DNA of 64,000 bases from assembly GCA_900541925.1 (NCBI GenBank), contig UQMB01000014.1, positions 10,105-74,104 on the forward strand, given 5' to 3'. Position 1 is the first letter of the stretch; each line of letters starts with the position of its first letter. Under the pieces are notes generated by a model. It worked only from the letters and a program-made list of their open reading frames with translations. It ran no database searches and had not been told where the DNA came from. The position numbers were made by a program, and so were the translations under genes. Of the stretch, positions 41,863 to 50,426 are shown piece by piece. This stretch comes from an uncultured Bacteroidales bacterium (lineage in GTDB: Bacteria; Bacteroidota; Bacteroidia; Bacteroidales; UBA932).

Positions 41863-44321
41863 TAAACTCCGGACTGGAAGCCAAACTCGGCTTTGACAAG
41901 ATACGCCGAATCATATCAGACCGCTGCCTGACGGACTACGCCGCGGACAGGGTGGAGAAAGAGGAGTTCTCCACCGACAGGGGCGTGATCGGGACGAGGC
42001 TCGCCCTCACGGACGAGATGAGGCTGATAATGATGTTCGAGGACAGTTTCCCGACGACCGGATACATAGACGCGGCCCCGTTCCTGGAGCCGCTGCTCAA
42101 GGCGGGATCGTCCATAGACACGCTCTCGCTCGGCAAGCTCAAGACAGCCACTGACACGGTGCGCAAGATCCTGCACTTCTTCGGAGGCATCAAGGACGGG
42201 GTGTACCCGAGGCTCAAGAGGATGGCCGGGCAGGTCAACTCGTTCCCTGAGATACAGCGCAGGATAGAGAGCGTCCTGGACAAGTACGGGGACATCAAGG
42301 ACTCGGCTTCCGACAGGCTGCTGGAGATAAGGGGCGCGATGCGCAGCCGGGAGGCATCGCTCTCAAAGAGAGCGGGGGCCGTGCTCCGCAAGGCCCAGGA
42401 GGACGGCATAGCCGACTCCGATGCCTCCGTCAGCATCCGCGACGGGAAGTTCCTGATCCCGGTCAACTCCTCCGCCAAACGCAAACTGCCCGGCTTCGTC
42501 TATGACGAGTCGGCCACCGGCAAGACGACCTTCATCGAGCCGGCGGAGATAGTCGAGCTGGAGAACGAGATCATCGCCCTGCGCTTCGAAGAGGAGAGGG
42601 AGATACGCAAGATCCTGTTCGAGTTCACGGAATTCCTCCGGCCATATATCCCCGAGCTCCTGTCCGGAGCCAAGTTCCTCGGGGAGATTGACTTCCTGAT
42701 GGCCAAGGCCCAGACGGCCCTGGACTTCATCGCGGGCGTCCCGGTGATCTCCGATGACGGCGGCATGGAGCTGCGCAAGGCAAGGCACCCGCTGCTTGAG
42801 AAGGCCCTGCGCGCGGAGGGACGGGCGATGGTCCCCCTCACCATCACGCTCACCCCACGCAAACGCATACTGCTGATTTCCGGGCCCAACGCCGGAGGCA
42901 AATCCGTGTGCCTCAAGACCACGGGACTGCTCCAGTATATGTTCCAGTGGGGAATGCTCATCCCGACCTCGGAGACTTCCGAGATGATGATTTTCGACCG
43001 CATTTTCGTCAGCATCGGCGATGACCAGAACATAGAAAGCGACCTCAGCACCTACAGCTCCTTCCTCTCGCAGATGAGGGAGATGCTCTCCTGCGCGGAC
43101 GAGAAGACGCTCGTGCTGATAGACGAGTTCGGCTCCGGCACGGAGCCCGCCGCAGGCGGGGCCATAGCCGAGGCCATCCTGAGCGAGATGGACCGCAGGG
43201 GCGTCTACGGGGTCATCACCACTCACTACACCAACCTCAAGTTGTATGCTTCCGGGGCCGACACTTCCGTAATCAACGGGGCCATGCTGTATGACGCGGC
43301 CAAGATAGAGCCGCTCTTCAAACTCGAGACCGGACTTCCCGGCAACTCCTTCGCGTTCGAACTGGCACGCAAGATGCGCCTGCCGGAAAGCATAGTCAAG
43401 GACGCGGAGCGGCGGGCCGGGGAGGAGTTCGTCGGCATCGAACGCAACCTGCGCAAGATAGCCCGCAACCGCCGGGCCCTGGACGAGAAGCTCCAGAAAG
43501 TCAAGAACAGCGACAAGGCCCTCACTGGGCTTACCGAGAAATACCAGAAAGAGCTTGAAGACATCAAGAGCCTCCGAGAATCCATCATAGCCTCGGCGAT
43601 GCAAGAGGCTGAGCAGATAGTCAAGGGCGCCGGCAAGCAGGTCGAGAAGACCATACGCGACATCAAAGCGGCCCAGGCCGAGAAGACTCAGACCAAGGAG
43701 GCCCGCGAAGAGCTCCAGGGTTTCCTGGGCGCGCTGGAGAAGCGCAAGGAGAAGGAGGGACGCGACAAGGAGAACTACATCGACCGGAAACTCGCCTCCC
43801 TGCAGAAGCGCGGGGCCAAGAAGGCCGCCGCGGCCGAAAAGGAGCAGAAGAGCTCCCCTCTCAAGGTCGGGGAGAAAGTCCGGATCAAGGACAACGGCCT
43901 CGTGGGCGAAGTGTCCAAGATATCCAACAAGGCCGTCACCGTAATCGTGGGCAACATCAGCAGCACCATGTCTCCGGACAGGGTGGAGCGCATCTCCTCC
44001 AACGAGTTCCGGGAAGCCTCGCGCAAGGAGTTCAAGCCCGTGGAGCAGAAAGTGGACCGCTCCCTGACCGACCGCAGGCTCAACTTCTCTCCGGAGCTGG
44101 ACATACGCGGCGAGAGGCTCTCGGACGCCCTCAACATCGTGACACGCTACATCGACGACGCCGTCATGCTCAACATGGGCTCCGTCAGGATCATCCACGG
44201 CAAAGGCTCCGGCGTGCTCCGCGAAGAAATACAGAAGTATCTCCGGTCCATCCCCGGGCTCAGCGTCTCCGATGAGGACATCCGCAACGGAGGCACCGGC
44301 GTCACAATCGTAAAGCTATGA
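41859..44321 (+). CDS. mutS2: MutS2 endonuclease/ribosome-rescue ATPase
   Basis: 820 residues. MutS core and lever helices, Walker A GPNAGGKSVCLKT near residue 342, Walker B LVLIDEFGSGTEPAAGG, then a long coiled-coil (about 515-650), a KOW-like patch (VGEKVRIKDNGLVGEVSKIS), and a C-terminal Smr nuclease domain with LDIRGERLSDALN and IIHGKGSGVLREEIQKYL. MutS2 suppresses recombination or, in some species, splits collided ribosomes. Coupled to cdaA and yraN by 4-nt overlaps. Confidence 0.96.
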   Translation: MINSGLEAKLGFDKIRRIISDRCLTDYAADRVEKEEFSTDRGVIGTRLALTDEMRLIMMFEDSFPTTGYIDAAPFLEPLLKAGSSIDTLSLGKLKTATDTVRKILHFFGGIKDGVYPRLKRMAGQVNSFPEIQRRIESVLDKYGDIKDSASDRLLEIRGAMRSREASLSKRAGAVLRKAQEDGIADSDASVSIRDGKFLIPVNSSAKRKLPGFVYDESATGKTTFIEPAEIVELENEIIALRFEEEREIRKILFEFTEFLRPYIPELLSGAKFLGEIDFLMAKAQTALDFIAGVPVISDDGGMELRKARHPLLEKALRAEGRAMVPLTITLTPRKRILLISGPNAGGKSVCLKTTGLLQYMFQWGMLIPTSETSEMMIFDRIFVSIGDDQNIESDLSTYSSFLSQMREMLSCADEKTLVLIDEFGSGTEPAAGGAIAEAILSEMDRRGVYGVITTHYTNLKLYASGADTSVINGAMLYDAAKIEPLFKLETGLPGNSFAFELARKMRLPESIVKDAERRAGEEFVGIERNLRKIARNRRALDEKLQKVKNSDKALTGLTEKYQKELEDIKSLRESIIASAMQEAEQIVKGAGKQVEKTIRDIKAAQAEKTQTKEAREELQGFLGALEKRKEKEGRDKENYIDRKLASLQKRGAKKAAAAEKEQKSSPLKVGEKVRIKDNGLVGEVSKISNKAVTVIVGNISSTMSPDRVERISSNEFREASRKEFKPVEQKVDRSLTDRRLNFSPELDIRGERLSDALNIVTRYIDDAVMLNMGSVRIIHGKGSGVLREEIQKYLRSIPGLSVSDEDIRNGGTGVTIVKL

Positions 44322-44701
44322 GGGACAACAGGCAGATCACCGGCAGGAGAGGAGAAGACGAGGCGTGCCGCTATCTGCGCGACAGGGGCCACGAGATAAT
44401 CCGGCGCAACTGGAGATGCGGCCATCTGGAAATCGACATCATCTCGCTGGACCAGGAGGGGCTGCACATCGTGGAGGTGAAAAGCCGCCAGATTCCCGCG
44501 CCCGCAGCGCCGCAGACCAATGTGGACCGCAGGAAGATGCAGAAACTCACCTCGGCGGCCAACGCCTTCCTGAACTCCGAGGCACGCGGATCGCTGCCCT
44601 CCGACCTGGAGGTGTTCTTCGATGTGGTGACAGTGCTCTTCGATGGCCCAAAGTTTGAAATAGAATATTATCCACAAGCTTTTATACCACTATATGCTTA
44701 A
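44318..44701 (+). CDS. YraN/UPF0102 family putative nuclease
   Basis: 127 residues of the UPF0102 family, which has a restriction-endonuclease-like fold: GEDEACRYLRDRGHEIIRRN, LEIDIISLDQEGLHIVEVKS with the Asp and Glu-x-Lys expected in such folds, and MQKLTSAANAFLN. Function is uncertain. It overlaps mutS2 by 4 nt and the next gene by 8 nt. Confidence 0.9.
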   Translation: MRDNRQITGRRGEDEACRYLRDRGHEIIRRNWRCGHLEIDIISLDQEGLHIVEVKSRQIPAPAAPQTNVDRRKMQKLTSAANAFLNSEARGSLPSDLEVFFDVVTVLFDGPKFEIEYYPQAFIPLYA

Positions 44702-45785
44702 TAACCACCTGTACTGCATAATCATGGCCGGAGGGGTCGGATCCCGCTTCTGGCCCATCAGCAGGGTCGACCGGCCCAAACAGTTCCTCGACTTCAACGA
44801 GGAGGGGCAGTCGTTCCTGAGGTTCACCTTCGACAGGATGAAGGCCGTAATCCCGGAAGAGAACATCCTGGTCGTGTCACTGCCGAGATACAAGGAGACC
44901 ATACGCAAACAGCTTCCCGAACTTCTGGAGGAGAATCTGCTCCTTGAACCATACAGCCGCAACACGGCCCCCTGTCTCACTTACGCCACCTACAAGATTC
45001 TCAAGCGCGACCCGGCAGCCGTCACGGCCGTAACCCCGTCCGACCTGATAATCAACAACCACAGCATCTTCAACGAGACCCTCTCCAACGCCCTGGCGTA
45101 TGCGGCCGGGGCAGACGCCCTGATCACCCTCGGGGTTGTCCCGACAAGACCCGACCCGAACTTCGGATACATCCAGATGGCGGGGGCCGCAGAAGAAGGC
45201 AGGCCGGTCAAGGTCAAGACATTCACGGAGAAGCCTGACACGCAACTCGCCAAAGTGTTCATAGATACCGGTGAGTTCCTCTGGAACTCGGGCATCTTCG
45301 TCTGGAGAGCCTCCGCCATACAGGGCGCACTCGAAAAATACGCCCCCGAGATCACCTCGCTGTGGAGCGGCTGGCAGGAGGCGCTGGGGTCTGAACACGA
45401 GCTGGAGTTCCTCGAGAGGATATATACCGACATGCCGCGCATTTCCATAGATTACGCCGTGATGGAGAAAACCGACAACGCCTGGGTATACCCGGCCAAG
45501 TTCCGCTGGGCCGACATCGGCAACTGGGAGTCGCTCTACGACTATCTGGCCCACCACGACGAGAACGGCAACGCGATGAACCTCGTCAACAAAGGCCTGG
45601 TCAAGGAATGCAAGGACAACATCGTGTATTCCGGCAACCCGTCCAAGCTGCTGGCCCTGAGAGGACTGGAGAACTTCATCGTCATCGACACGAAAGATGT
45701 CCTGATGATCTGCCCGCGGGATGAGGAGAAGCTCCAGGACTTCCTGTCCAGGCTCGCGATGCCGGAATTCGAGGAATACAGATAA
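44694..45785 (+). CDS. manC: Mannose-1-phosphate guanylyltransferase
   Basis: 363-residue nucleotidyltransferase that makes GDP-mannose for glycans. Signature IIMAGGVGSRFWPISRVDRP and PKQFLDF near the start, FTEKPDTQLAKVF, and WADIGNWESLYDYLAHHD. The isomerase half of bifunctional ManC is absent, usual for this shorter form. It overlaps yraN by 8 nt and is followed by an aminotransferase 4 nt downstream. Confidence 0.93.
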   Translation: MLNNHLYCIIMAGGVGSRFWPISRVDRPKQFLDFNEEGQSFLRFTFDRMKAVIPEENILVVSLPRYKETIRKQLPELLEENLLLEPYSRNTAPCLTYATYKILKRDPAAVTAVTPSDLIINNHSIFNETLSNALAYAAGADALITLGVVPTRPDPNFGYIQMAGAAEEGRPVKVKTFTEKPDTQLAKVFIDTGEFLWNSGIFVWRASAIQGALEKYAPEITSLWSGWQEALGSEHELEFLERIYTDMPRISIDYAVMEKTDNAWVYPAKFRWADIGNWESLYDYLAHHDENGNAMNLVNKGLVKECKDNIVYSGNPSKLLALRGLENFIVIDTKDVLMICPRDEEKLQDFLSRLAMPEFEEYR

Positions 45786-45789
45786 CGAC

Positions 45790-46935
45790 ATGGACTGCTC
45801 AAAGTTCCTTTCAGAAGATACCCACAACTTCATGAGGTCCCCCGTCAGGGAGATATTCAAGCACACGGACCTCAACGCGATATGTTCATTCGCCGGAGGC
45901 TATCCGGATGCGGCGACGTTCCCCACAGAGGATATCCGCCGGCTCTGCTCGCTGGTGCTGGACAAGTACGGGGCGAAAGCCCTGCAGTATGGTGCCACCC
46001 AAGGCGTCCCGGAACTTCGGAGCGCGCTCTCGGCAAGATACGGCGTTGACATCCGCAACATCCAGATTACCACCTCCTCCCAACAGGGCATAGATGTCTG
46101 CTCAAGGATAATGCTTGACCCGGGGGACGTGGTCCTGACATCCTCTCCGACTTATCTGGGCGCCCTCCAGTCGTTCAAGTCCTACCGGGCCTGGATCGTG
46201 GCGCTGAAGAGTTTCCGGGAGGAGGACTGCGGCGCGGATGCCGCCACTCTGGACAGGGCCAAGTTCTGCTATGTGATACCTGACTTCCAGAACCCGGGAG
46301 GGACGACCATGAGCCTGGAAGAAAGGCGGGAACTGTGCCGCCTCGCGGAGAAGCACGATTTCATCATCGTGGAGGACAGCCCGTACCGCGAACTGCGTTA
46401 CAGCGGCGCGCCTGTCCCTACAATCCGTTCTCTCTGCCCTGAGCGCACCCTGCAGCTGGGCAGCTTCTCCAAGATTTTCGCGCCGGGCTTCAGGCTGGGC
46501 TGGATCTTCGGCCCGGAGGAGCTGCTTGACCAGATTTATGTCTGCAAGCAGTCTCTCGACCTCTGCCCGCCCGTGTTCGACCAATATGTGGCCGCAGAGT
46601 TCCTCAATAGCGGTGCGCTGGACGAGAATCTGGCCAAGAGCATCTCGCTCTATCGCGAGAAGCGCGACCTCATGCTCTCGCTGCTGGAGAAATATATGCC
46701 GGCTGACGTCAGCTGGACAAGGCCCGAGGGCGGGCTCTTCCTCTTCCTGACGATGCCGGAGGGCTGCGACACCGTGGCTCTTTATGACAAGGCCCTGAGC
46801 GCGGGCGTGGCCTATGTGGCAGGCTCGTTCTTCTATCCCGACGGCAGCCACCGCAACACGATGAGGCTTAATTTCTCGTTCCTCGACAAGTCCAGGATGG
46901 AAGAGGGGATAAAACTGCTCGCCTCGCTGCTGTAG
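45790..46935 (+). CDS. PLP-dependent aminotransferase, class I (LysN/KAT-like)
   Basis: 381 residues from the ATG at 45790, 4 nt after manC. A fold-type I aminotransferase: FAGGYPDAATFP, YGATQGVPELRSALSARYG, DFQNPGGTTMSLEERRELC, the PLP lysine in LQLGSFSKIFAPGFRLGW, and a C-terminal Arg in NTMRLNFSFLD for the substrate carboxylate. It resembles 2-aminoadipate/kynurenine aminotransferases and the catalytic half of MocR regulators, with no GntR DNA-binding domain. Substrate unknown; N-succinyl-aminoketopimelate (a DapC role) is one option given the dap genes 3 kb away. Confidence 0.85.
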   Translation: MDCSKFLSEDTHNFMRSPVREIFKHTDLNAICSFAGGYPDAATFPTEDIRRLCSLVLDKYGAKALQYGATQGVPELRSALSARYGVDIRNIQITTSSQQGIDVCSRIMLDPGDVVLTSSPTYLGALQSFKSYRAWIVALKSFREEDCGADAATLDRAKFCYVIPDFQNPGGTTMSLEERRELCRLAEKHDFIIVEDSPYRELRYSGAPVPTIRSLCPERTLQLGSFSKIFAPGFRLGWIFGPEELLDQIYVCKQSLDLCPPVFDQYVAAEFLNSGALDENLAKSISLYREKRDLMLSLLEKYMPADVSWTRPEGGLFLFLTMPEGCDTVALYDKALSAGVAYVAGSFFYPDGSHRNTMRLNFSFLDKSRMEEGIKLLASLL

Positions 46936-47190
46936 TCACTGCGGCTGCTGGGGTCGCGGGGGTTGCCGAGGCTGAGGTTGCTGCTGAAGTTGCTGTTGCC
47001 GCTGAGACTGAGGCTGTTGGGGCTGCTGAAGCTGTTGGGGTTGCTGAAGCTGCTGGGGTTGCTGAAGCTGCTGGGGTTGCTGAAGCTGCTGGGGTTGCTG
47101 CGGTCGCCGCGGCTGCCGAGTTTGCTGAGGTCGCTGAAGCTGTTGGGGTTGCCGAGGTCGCTGGGGCCCCTGAGACTGGGGTTGCTGAGG
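46936..47190. repeat. 18-bp minisatellite and degenerate flanks
   Basis: Directly after the aminotransferase stop there are 255 bp of CTG/TTG-rich low-complexity DNA. The core is four near-identical tandem copies of an 18-bp unit (CTGAAGCTGCTGGGGTTG) at 47026-47097, with decayed copies on both sides. The minus strand would read as a Pro/Gln repeat and the plus strand as Leu/Gly/Lys, but no credible gene uses either. Confidence 0.85.
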
Positions 47191-47615
47191 CAATGCCGCC
47201 CGCGAGATGGCGCATCTCCGTGGAACACCCGCCGACGCGTGGAACATCCGACGAAGCATGGGACATTCGCCGACATGTGGAACATTGCCAAGGCGTGGAA
47301 CATCGCGGTGCGCACCAGGGGCGTTTTCACTCACCGCGCCGGTTTTCAAAAGCTCGCGTGCGCAGAAAGGAGCCTGGTGCGCACCGCGAATCAACCTTTT
47401 TCAGGCCAATACAAAGCGGTCTTTTAGCTGGTATTTTTGCGGTGTTTTGGTTGGTGTTTTTGTGGCGTTTTGATGGGTGTTTTTGTGCACCATTTCACGC
47501 GGCGGCTCCTTTCTTCATCAATGCAAATTTCGGACAGTAGCAGCCAATTCCGGAACAGAAAAGCAACAATTATTTAGTTTTCCGTTCCTAATTTTACTAT
47601 ATTTACGCCGTGGCA
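47191..47615. other. Intergenic region before the AbiE pair
   Basis: Holds repeat copy 1 (47208-47399) and then about 215 bp without a gene. A TATATTTA (47598-47605), one base off the -7 consensus, lies 10 nt before the AbiEi ATG; no TTG is found at the -33 position. I see no RNA gene here. Confidence 0.6.
47208..47399. repeat. Flanking direct repeat, copy 1 (192 bp)
   Basis: Begins TGGCGCATCTCCGTGGAACA and contains five 18-19-bp units of the form GTGGAACATYSGCCGAMGC, then an 83-bp module (47305-47387) with 15-bp perfect inverted ends (GCGGTGCGCACCAGG and its complement), then GAATCAACCTTT. The same structure, with three units, is found on the other side of the AbiE pair at 49117-49271. Confidence 0.9.
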
Positions 47616-48236
47616 ATGGATTTGGAGCATATCGGCAACATTCCTGTCAGCACTCAGGCTGTAGCGTCTCTGTTCCCTGCTTTGGAAGCGGGGAACCAGA
47701 AGGTGCGTAATCTTGAGGCTGCAGGCAAAATCATACGGCTCAAGAAAGGACTGTATGTGGTTGATCCGAAGGTTTCGCGCGTAGCTCTGTCCACGGAGCT
47801 GATTGCCAATCACCTTTATGCCCCGTCATACGTCTCTATGCAGACCGCGCTTCGCTACTATGGCCTCATTCCGGAAGCGGTTTATACTACGCAGTCGATG
47901 ACCCTGAAGCATACACGCTGCTTCGACACCCCATTAGGACGGTTCGAGTACCAGATGATTTCCCGTGAGGCCTTCCCCATTGGCATCACAAGCATCAACA
48001 AGCAGAATTATGCCTTCCTGATGGCGACGCCTGAGAAGGCCCTCTGTGACCTTATTGCCAATTCCCCAAAGGTTAATATCCGTTACCTCAAGGATGTGGA
48101 GACCTATCTTGAAGAGGATATCAGAATGGATTTGGAAGATCTGCGAAACATGGATATGAGCATTTTTGAGCGCTATGCCCAGGTGGGGAAGAAAGCCAAT
48201 TCCGTTGAGACTCTGGTAAAGTATCTGAAGAAATGA
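47616..48236 (+). CDS. abiEi: AbiEi-type antitoxin / autoregulator
   Basis: 206 residues from the ATG at 47616 (an in-frame GTG at 47610 is the alternative). The N-terminal winged helix (QKVRNLEAAGKIIRLKKGLY) and the following LIANHLYAPSYVSMQTALRY and ATPEKALCDLI blocks match AbiEi antitoxins of type IV toxin-antitoxin systems, which repress their own promoter. Its stop overlaps the toxin start (ATGA). Base composition is visibly lower in GC than the neighbours, suggesting horizontal gain. It is flanked by direct repeats. Confidence 0.88.
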   Translation: MDLEHIGNIPVSTQAVASLFPALEAGNQKVRNLEAAGKIIRLKKGLYVVDPKVSRVALSTELIANHLYAPSYVSMQTALRYYGLIPEAVYTTQSMTLKHTRCFDTPLGRFEYQMISREAFPIGITSINKQNYAFLMATPEKALCDLIANSPKVNIRYLKDVETYLEEDIRMDLEDLRNMDMSIFERYAQVGKKANSVETLVKYLKK

Positions 48237-49069
48237 GAAACGAAATATTCGACCAGATGCTGTCGGCCTACGACTTGACCACCGAACAGCAGAAGCGCAA
48301 TGCCACCTTCGAGGTGAATCAGCAACTTGTTCTTGCCGGTCTCTACAACGGCGGATTCTTCAATGAGGCCGCTTTCTACGGAGGCACCTGCCTGCGCATC
48401 TTCCATGGTCTACAGCGGTTCTCCGAAGACATGGATTTTTCTCTCCTTGCTCCAAACGGCAAGTTTGACTTCACCAATTATTTCCAGCCAATCATTGACC
48501 AGTTTGCCTTGGTTGGCCGCGATGCCGAAATCAAGAAGAAGGACAAGAAGAACTTCGGCAAAGTCGAATCCGCTTTCTTGAAGGACAACACGGACGTGTA
48601 TGATATTACCTTCCAGACAGAGAAGTCAGTAAAAATCAAGATAGAAGTTGATACGCAGCCACCATTAGAATTCAATACAGAGCAGAAGCTTCTGTTGCTC
48701 CCGCTGTCGTTCATGACACGCTGTTTCACGTTGCCTGACCTCTTTGCGGGAAAGATGCATGCTCTCGTTTACCGGGCATGGAAAAATCGCGTCAAAGGAA
48801 GAGACTGGTATGACTTCGAGTGGTATGTTCGCCACAACATTCCGCTTGATTTCACCCATCTCCATGAAAGGGCATTGCAGTTCAATCAGGAAGACATCAC
48901 GAAGGAGTCTTTCCTCGAGAAACTGAATGAAAGGCTCGCAACCTCAGACATCAACCAGGTGAAGGCGGACGTTTTGCCGTTTGTGCGAAATCCTAAGGAA
49001 TTGGACATTTGGTCAAACGACTACTTCTTGCAATTGGTGAAGTTGATCAGATTCGAAATTGGTATTTAA
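48233..49069 (+). CDS. abiEii: AbiEii-type nucleotidyltransferase toxin
   Basis: 278 residues with the toxin hallmarks: FYGGTCLRIFHGLQRFSEDM followed by DFSL (the GGT and the Ser-x-Asp-x-Asp nucleotidyltransferase motifs), KIKIEVDTQP, and KMHALVYRAWKNRVKGRDWY then DFEWY. AbiEii proteins transfer nucleotides to tRNA or other targets and cause growth arrest, often limiting phage. All motifs are intact, so the system should be active. Translationally coupled to abiEi by a 4-nt overlap. Confidence 0.9.
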   Translation: MRNEIFDQMLSAYDLTTEQQKRNATFEVNQQLVLAGLYNGGFFNEAAFYGGTCLRIFHGLQRFSEDMDFSLLAPNGKFDFTNYFQPIIDQFALVGRDAEIKKKDKKNFGKVESAFLKDNTDVYDITFQTEKSVKIKIEVDTQPPLEFNTEQKLLLLPLSFMTRCFTLPDLFAGKMHALVYRAWKNRVKGRDWYDFEWYVRHNIPLDFTHLHERALQFNQEDITKESFLEKLNERLATSDINQVKADVLPFVRNPKELDIWSNDYFLQLVKLIRFEIGI

Positions 49070-49116
49070 AAACGATAACTTATGCCTTGGCGCGCCTGTG
49101 AAACAATGGCGAAGCC

Positions 49117-49271
49117 TGGCGCATCTCCGTGGAACACCCGCCGGCGCGTGGGACATTCGCCGAAGCGTGGAACATCGCCGTGCGCACCATGGGCGTTTTC
49201 ACTCACCGCGCCGGTTTTCAAAAGCCCGCGTGCGCAGAAAGGGGCCTGGTGCGCACCGCGAATCAACCTTT
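49117..49271. repeat. Flanking direct repeat, copy 2 (155 bp)
   Basis: Same start and end sequence and same orientation as copy 1, but with three instead of five GTGGAACAT units. Its 83-bp module (49177-49259) has exactly the same length; the left inverted end differs by two bases while the right end is identical to copy 1. Confidence 0.9.
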
Positions 49272-49435
49272 GAGTCAACTACGGCAACTGACACTTTCTG
49301 ATTCCGTTCGGGGAACCCCTGCTTTGCCGTACCGAACCATCATTTGAACCGGTTTGTACGGGAAACCCCATCCCGCCGTACAGAATTTGAAGATCCACTG
49401 TTCCGCCAGACCCGCAAACCGCTTGTTTTGTCCTC

Positions 49436-49463
49436 TCCTTTTGCTAAGTAAGCAGCAAAAGGA
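49436..49463. terminator. Hairpin downstream of dapF
   Basis: TCCTTTTGCT and its perfect complement pair over 10 bp around an 8-nt loop. It lies about 145 nt after the dapF stop. It could end the dap transcript, though the U-run is part of the stem. Confidence 0.4.
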
Positions 49464-49547
49464 ACTACATGACCTCTGGGCCGCCCCGCCCATGCGTGCC
49501 CTCCGGCAGCAGCGGTTGTATCACTTGGGAAGACGGGCTGGCGGTGT

Positions 49548-49644
49548 AGTGCGTCACGCAACCCTCATGGCGGGGCCGGTGGGAAAGACAGGGTAGCGGA
49601 CAGTGCGTCACGCGACCCTCAAGGCGGGGCCGGTGAGAAAGACA
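49548..49644. repeat. 43-bp direct repeat of the dapF 3' end
   Basis: 49548-49590 and 49602-49644 match at 40 of 43 positions with a 54-bp offset. The right copy spans the last codons and stop of dapF; the left copy lies outside the gene and would encode the same ending with Pro and Met changes. Confidence 0.9.
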
Positions 49645-50426
49645 TCCTGGAAACGGTTGTCACCCGGCACAAACTCCACTGAGAGCCTGTCCCGGCGCGC
49701 CTGCACCTCATATCTGACAGGGTCGCAAGCGTTCCGCCCGCTCTCAAGATATGAGGCGACAGCCGATGCCGTGATGCCGGTGCCGCAGGCAAGCGTCTCG
49801 GCTTCTACCCCCTTCTCGAAAGTGCGCACATGGATCGCGCGGTCTCCGTCTGAGCGGGACACGAAATTGACATTGACTCCGTCAGGGGCGAAAATCGGAT
49901 TCCAACGGTACTCACGCCCCGCGGTCTCCACGTCCACATCGTCCGCGTCCGGCACAAAAAGCACGAGATGTCTGGTGCCGGTGTCGACAAACCATCCTCC
50001 GAGTTCACGGTGATACTCAGTCACGTCTATCATCCTGAGTCTTACCGTGCTGAGCGCCCCTTCGCGAGAGAGAATCTCCGCAGAATGCATACCGTCTGCC
50101 GCTTCAAACACGAATGCGTCTATCCCGCTGCCGGGCCTTATGCCGAGGTAATCGGCGAAAGCCACTATACAGCGGCCACCGTTGCCGCACATCATTCCGG
50201 AAGAACCGTCCGGATTGAAAAACTCCATCCTGAAGTCACAGATGTCGGACGGGCTGAGTATCATCAGCCCGTCCGCCCCGATGCGGCCGTCAGCAGCACG
50301 ATATCCGCTTCTGCGGCTGCAGAGACTGCATATCCTGTCCGACTGACGGTACTCAGAGACGTCTTCCGTCCGGCCATCAAGGACGATAAAGTCGTTGCCT
50401 GCGCCCGAATACTTGTAGAGTTCCAT
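49608..50426 (-). CDS. dapF: Diaminopimelate epimerase
   Basis: Converts LL- to meso-diaminopimelate for lysine and peptidoglycan. 272 residues; the two catalytic cysteines are seen in MMCGNGGRCI (near 79) and LACGTGITASAVA (near 212). The start overlaps the dapD stop by one base. The last 12 codons are duplicated just downstream. Confidence 0.96.
   Translation of the reverse strand: MELYKYSGAGNDFIVLDGRTEDVSEYRQSDRICSLCSRRSGYRAADGRIGADGLMILSPSDICDFRMEFFNPDGSSGMMCGNGGRCIVAFADYLGIRPGSGIDAFVFEAADGMHSAEILSREGALSTVRLRMIDVTEYHRELGGWFVDTGTRHLVLFVPDADDVDVETAGREYRWNPIFAPDGVNVNFVSRSDGDRAIHVRTFEKGVEAETLACGTGITASAVASYLESGRNACDPVRYEVQARRDRLSVEFVPGDNRFQDVFLTGPALRVA

Larger units (their letters stand above)
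49070..49607. other. Intergenic region after the AbiE pair
   Basis: 538 bp without a convincing gene. In order: repeat copy 2 (49117-49271), a segment near 49350-49390 similar to the start of the right-edge IS-like region, a hairpin (49436-49463), and a duplication of the dapF 3' end (49548-49590). It looks like the scar of several insertion or recombination events. Confidence 0.7.

Noticed and set aside
42363..44198. 611-codon frame antisense to mutS2
   Set aside because: The opposite strand encodes a full MutS2 with all motifs; long antisense frames are expected at this GC content and codon bias.
47221..47304. CRISPR-like array of short repeats
   Set aside because: Units are head-to-tail 18-19 bp with no unique spacers, and no cas genes are present.
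46936..47394. Pro/Gln-rich reading frame on the minus strand
   Set aside because: It is made of the minisatellite and part of repeat copy 1, has no plausible start signal, and its N-terminal part matches the repeat rather than a protein.
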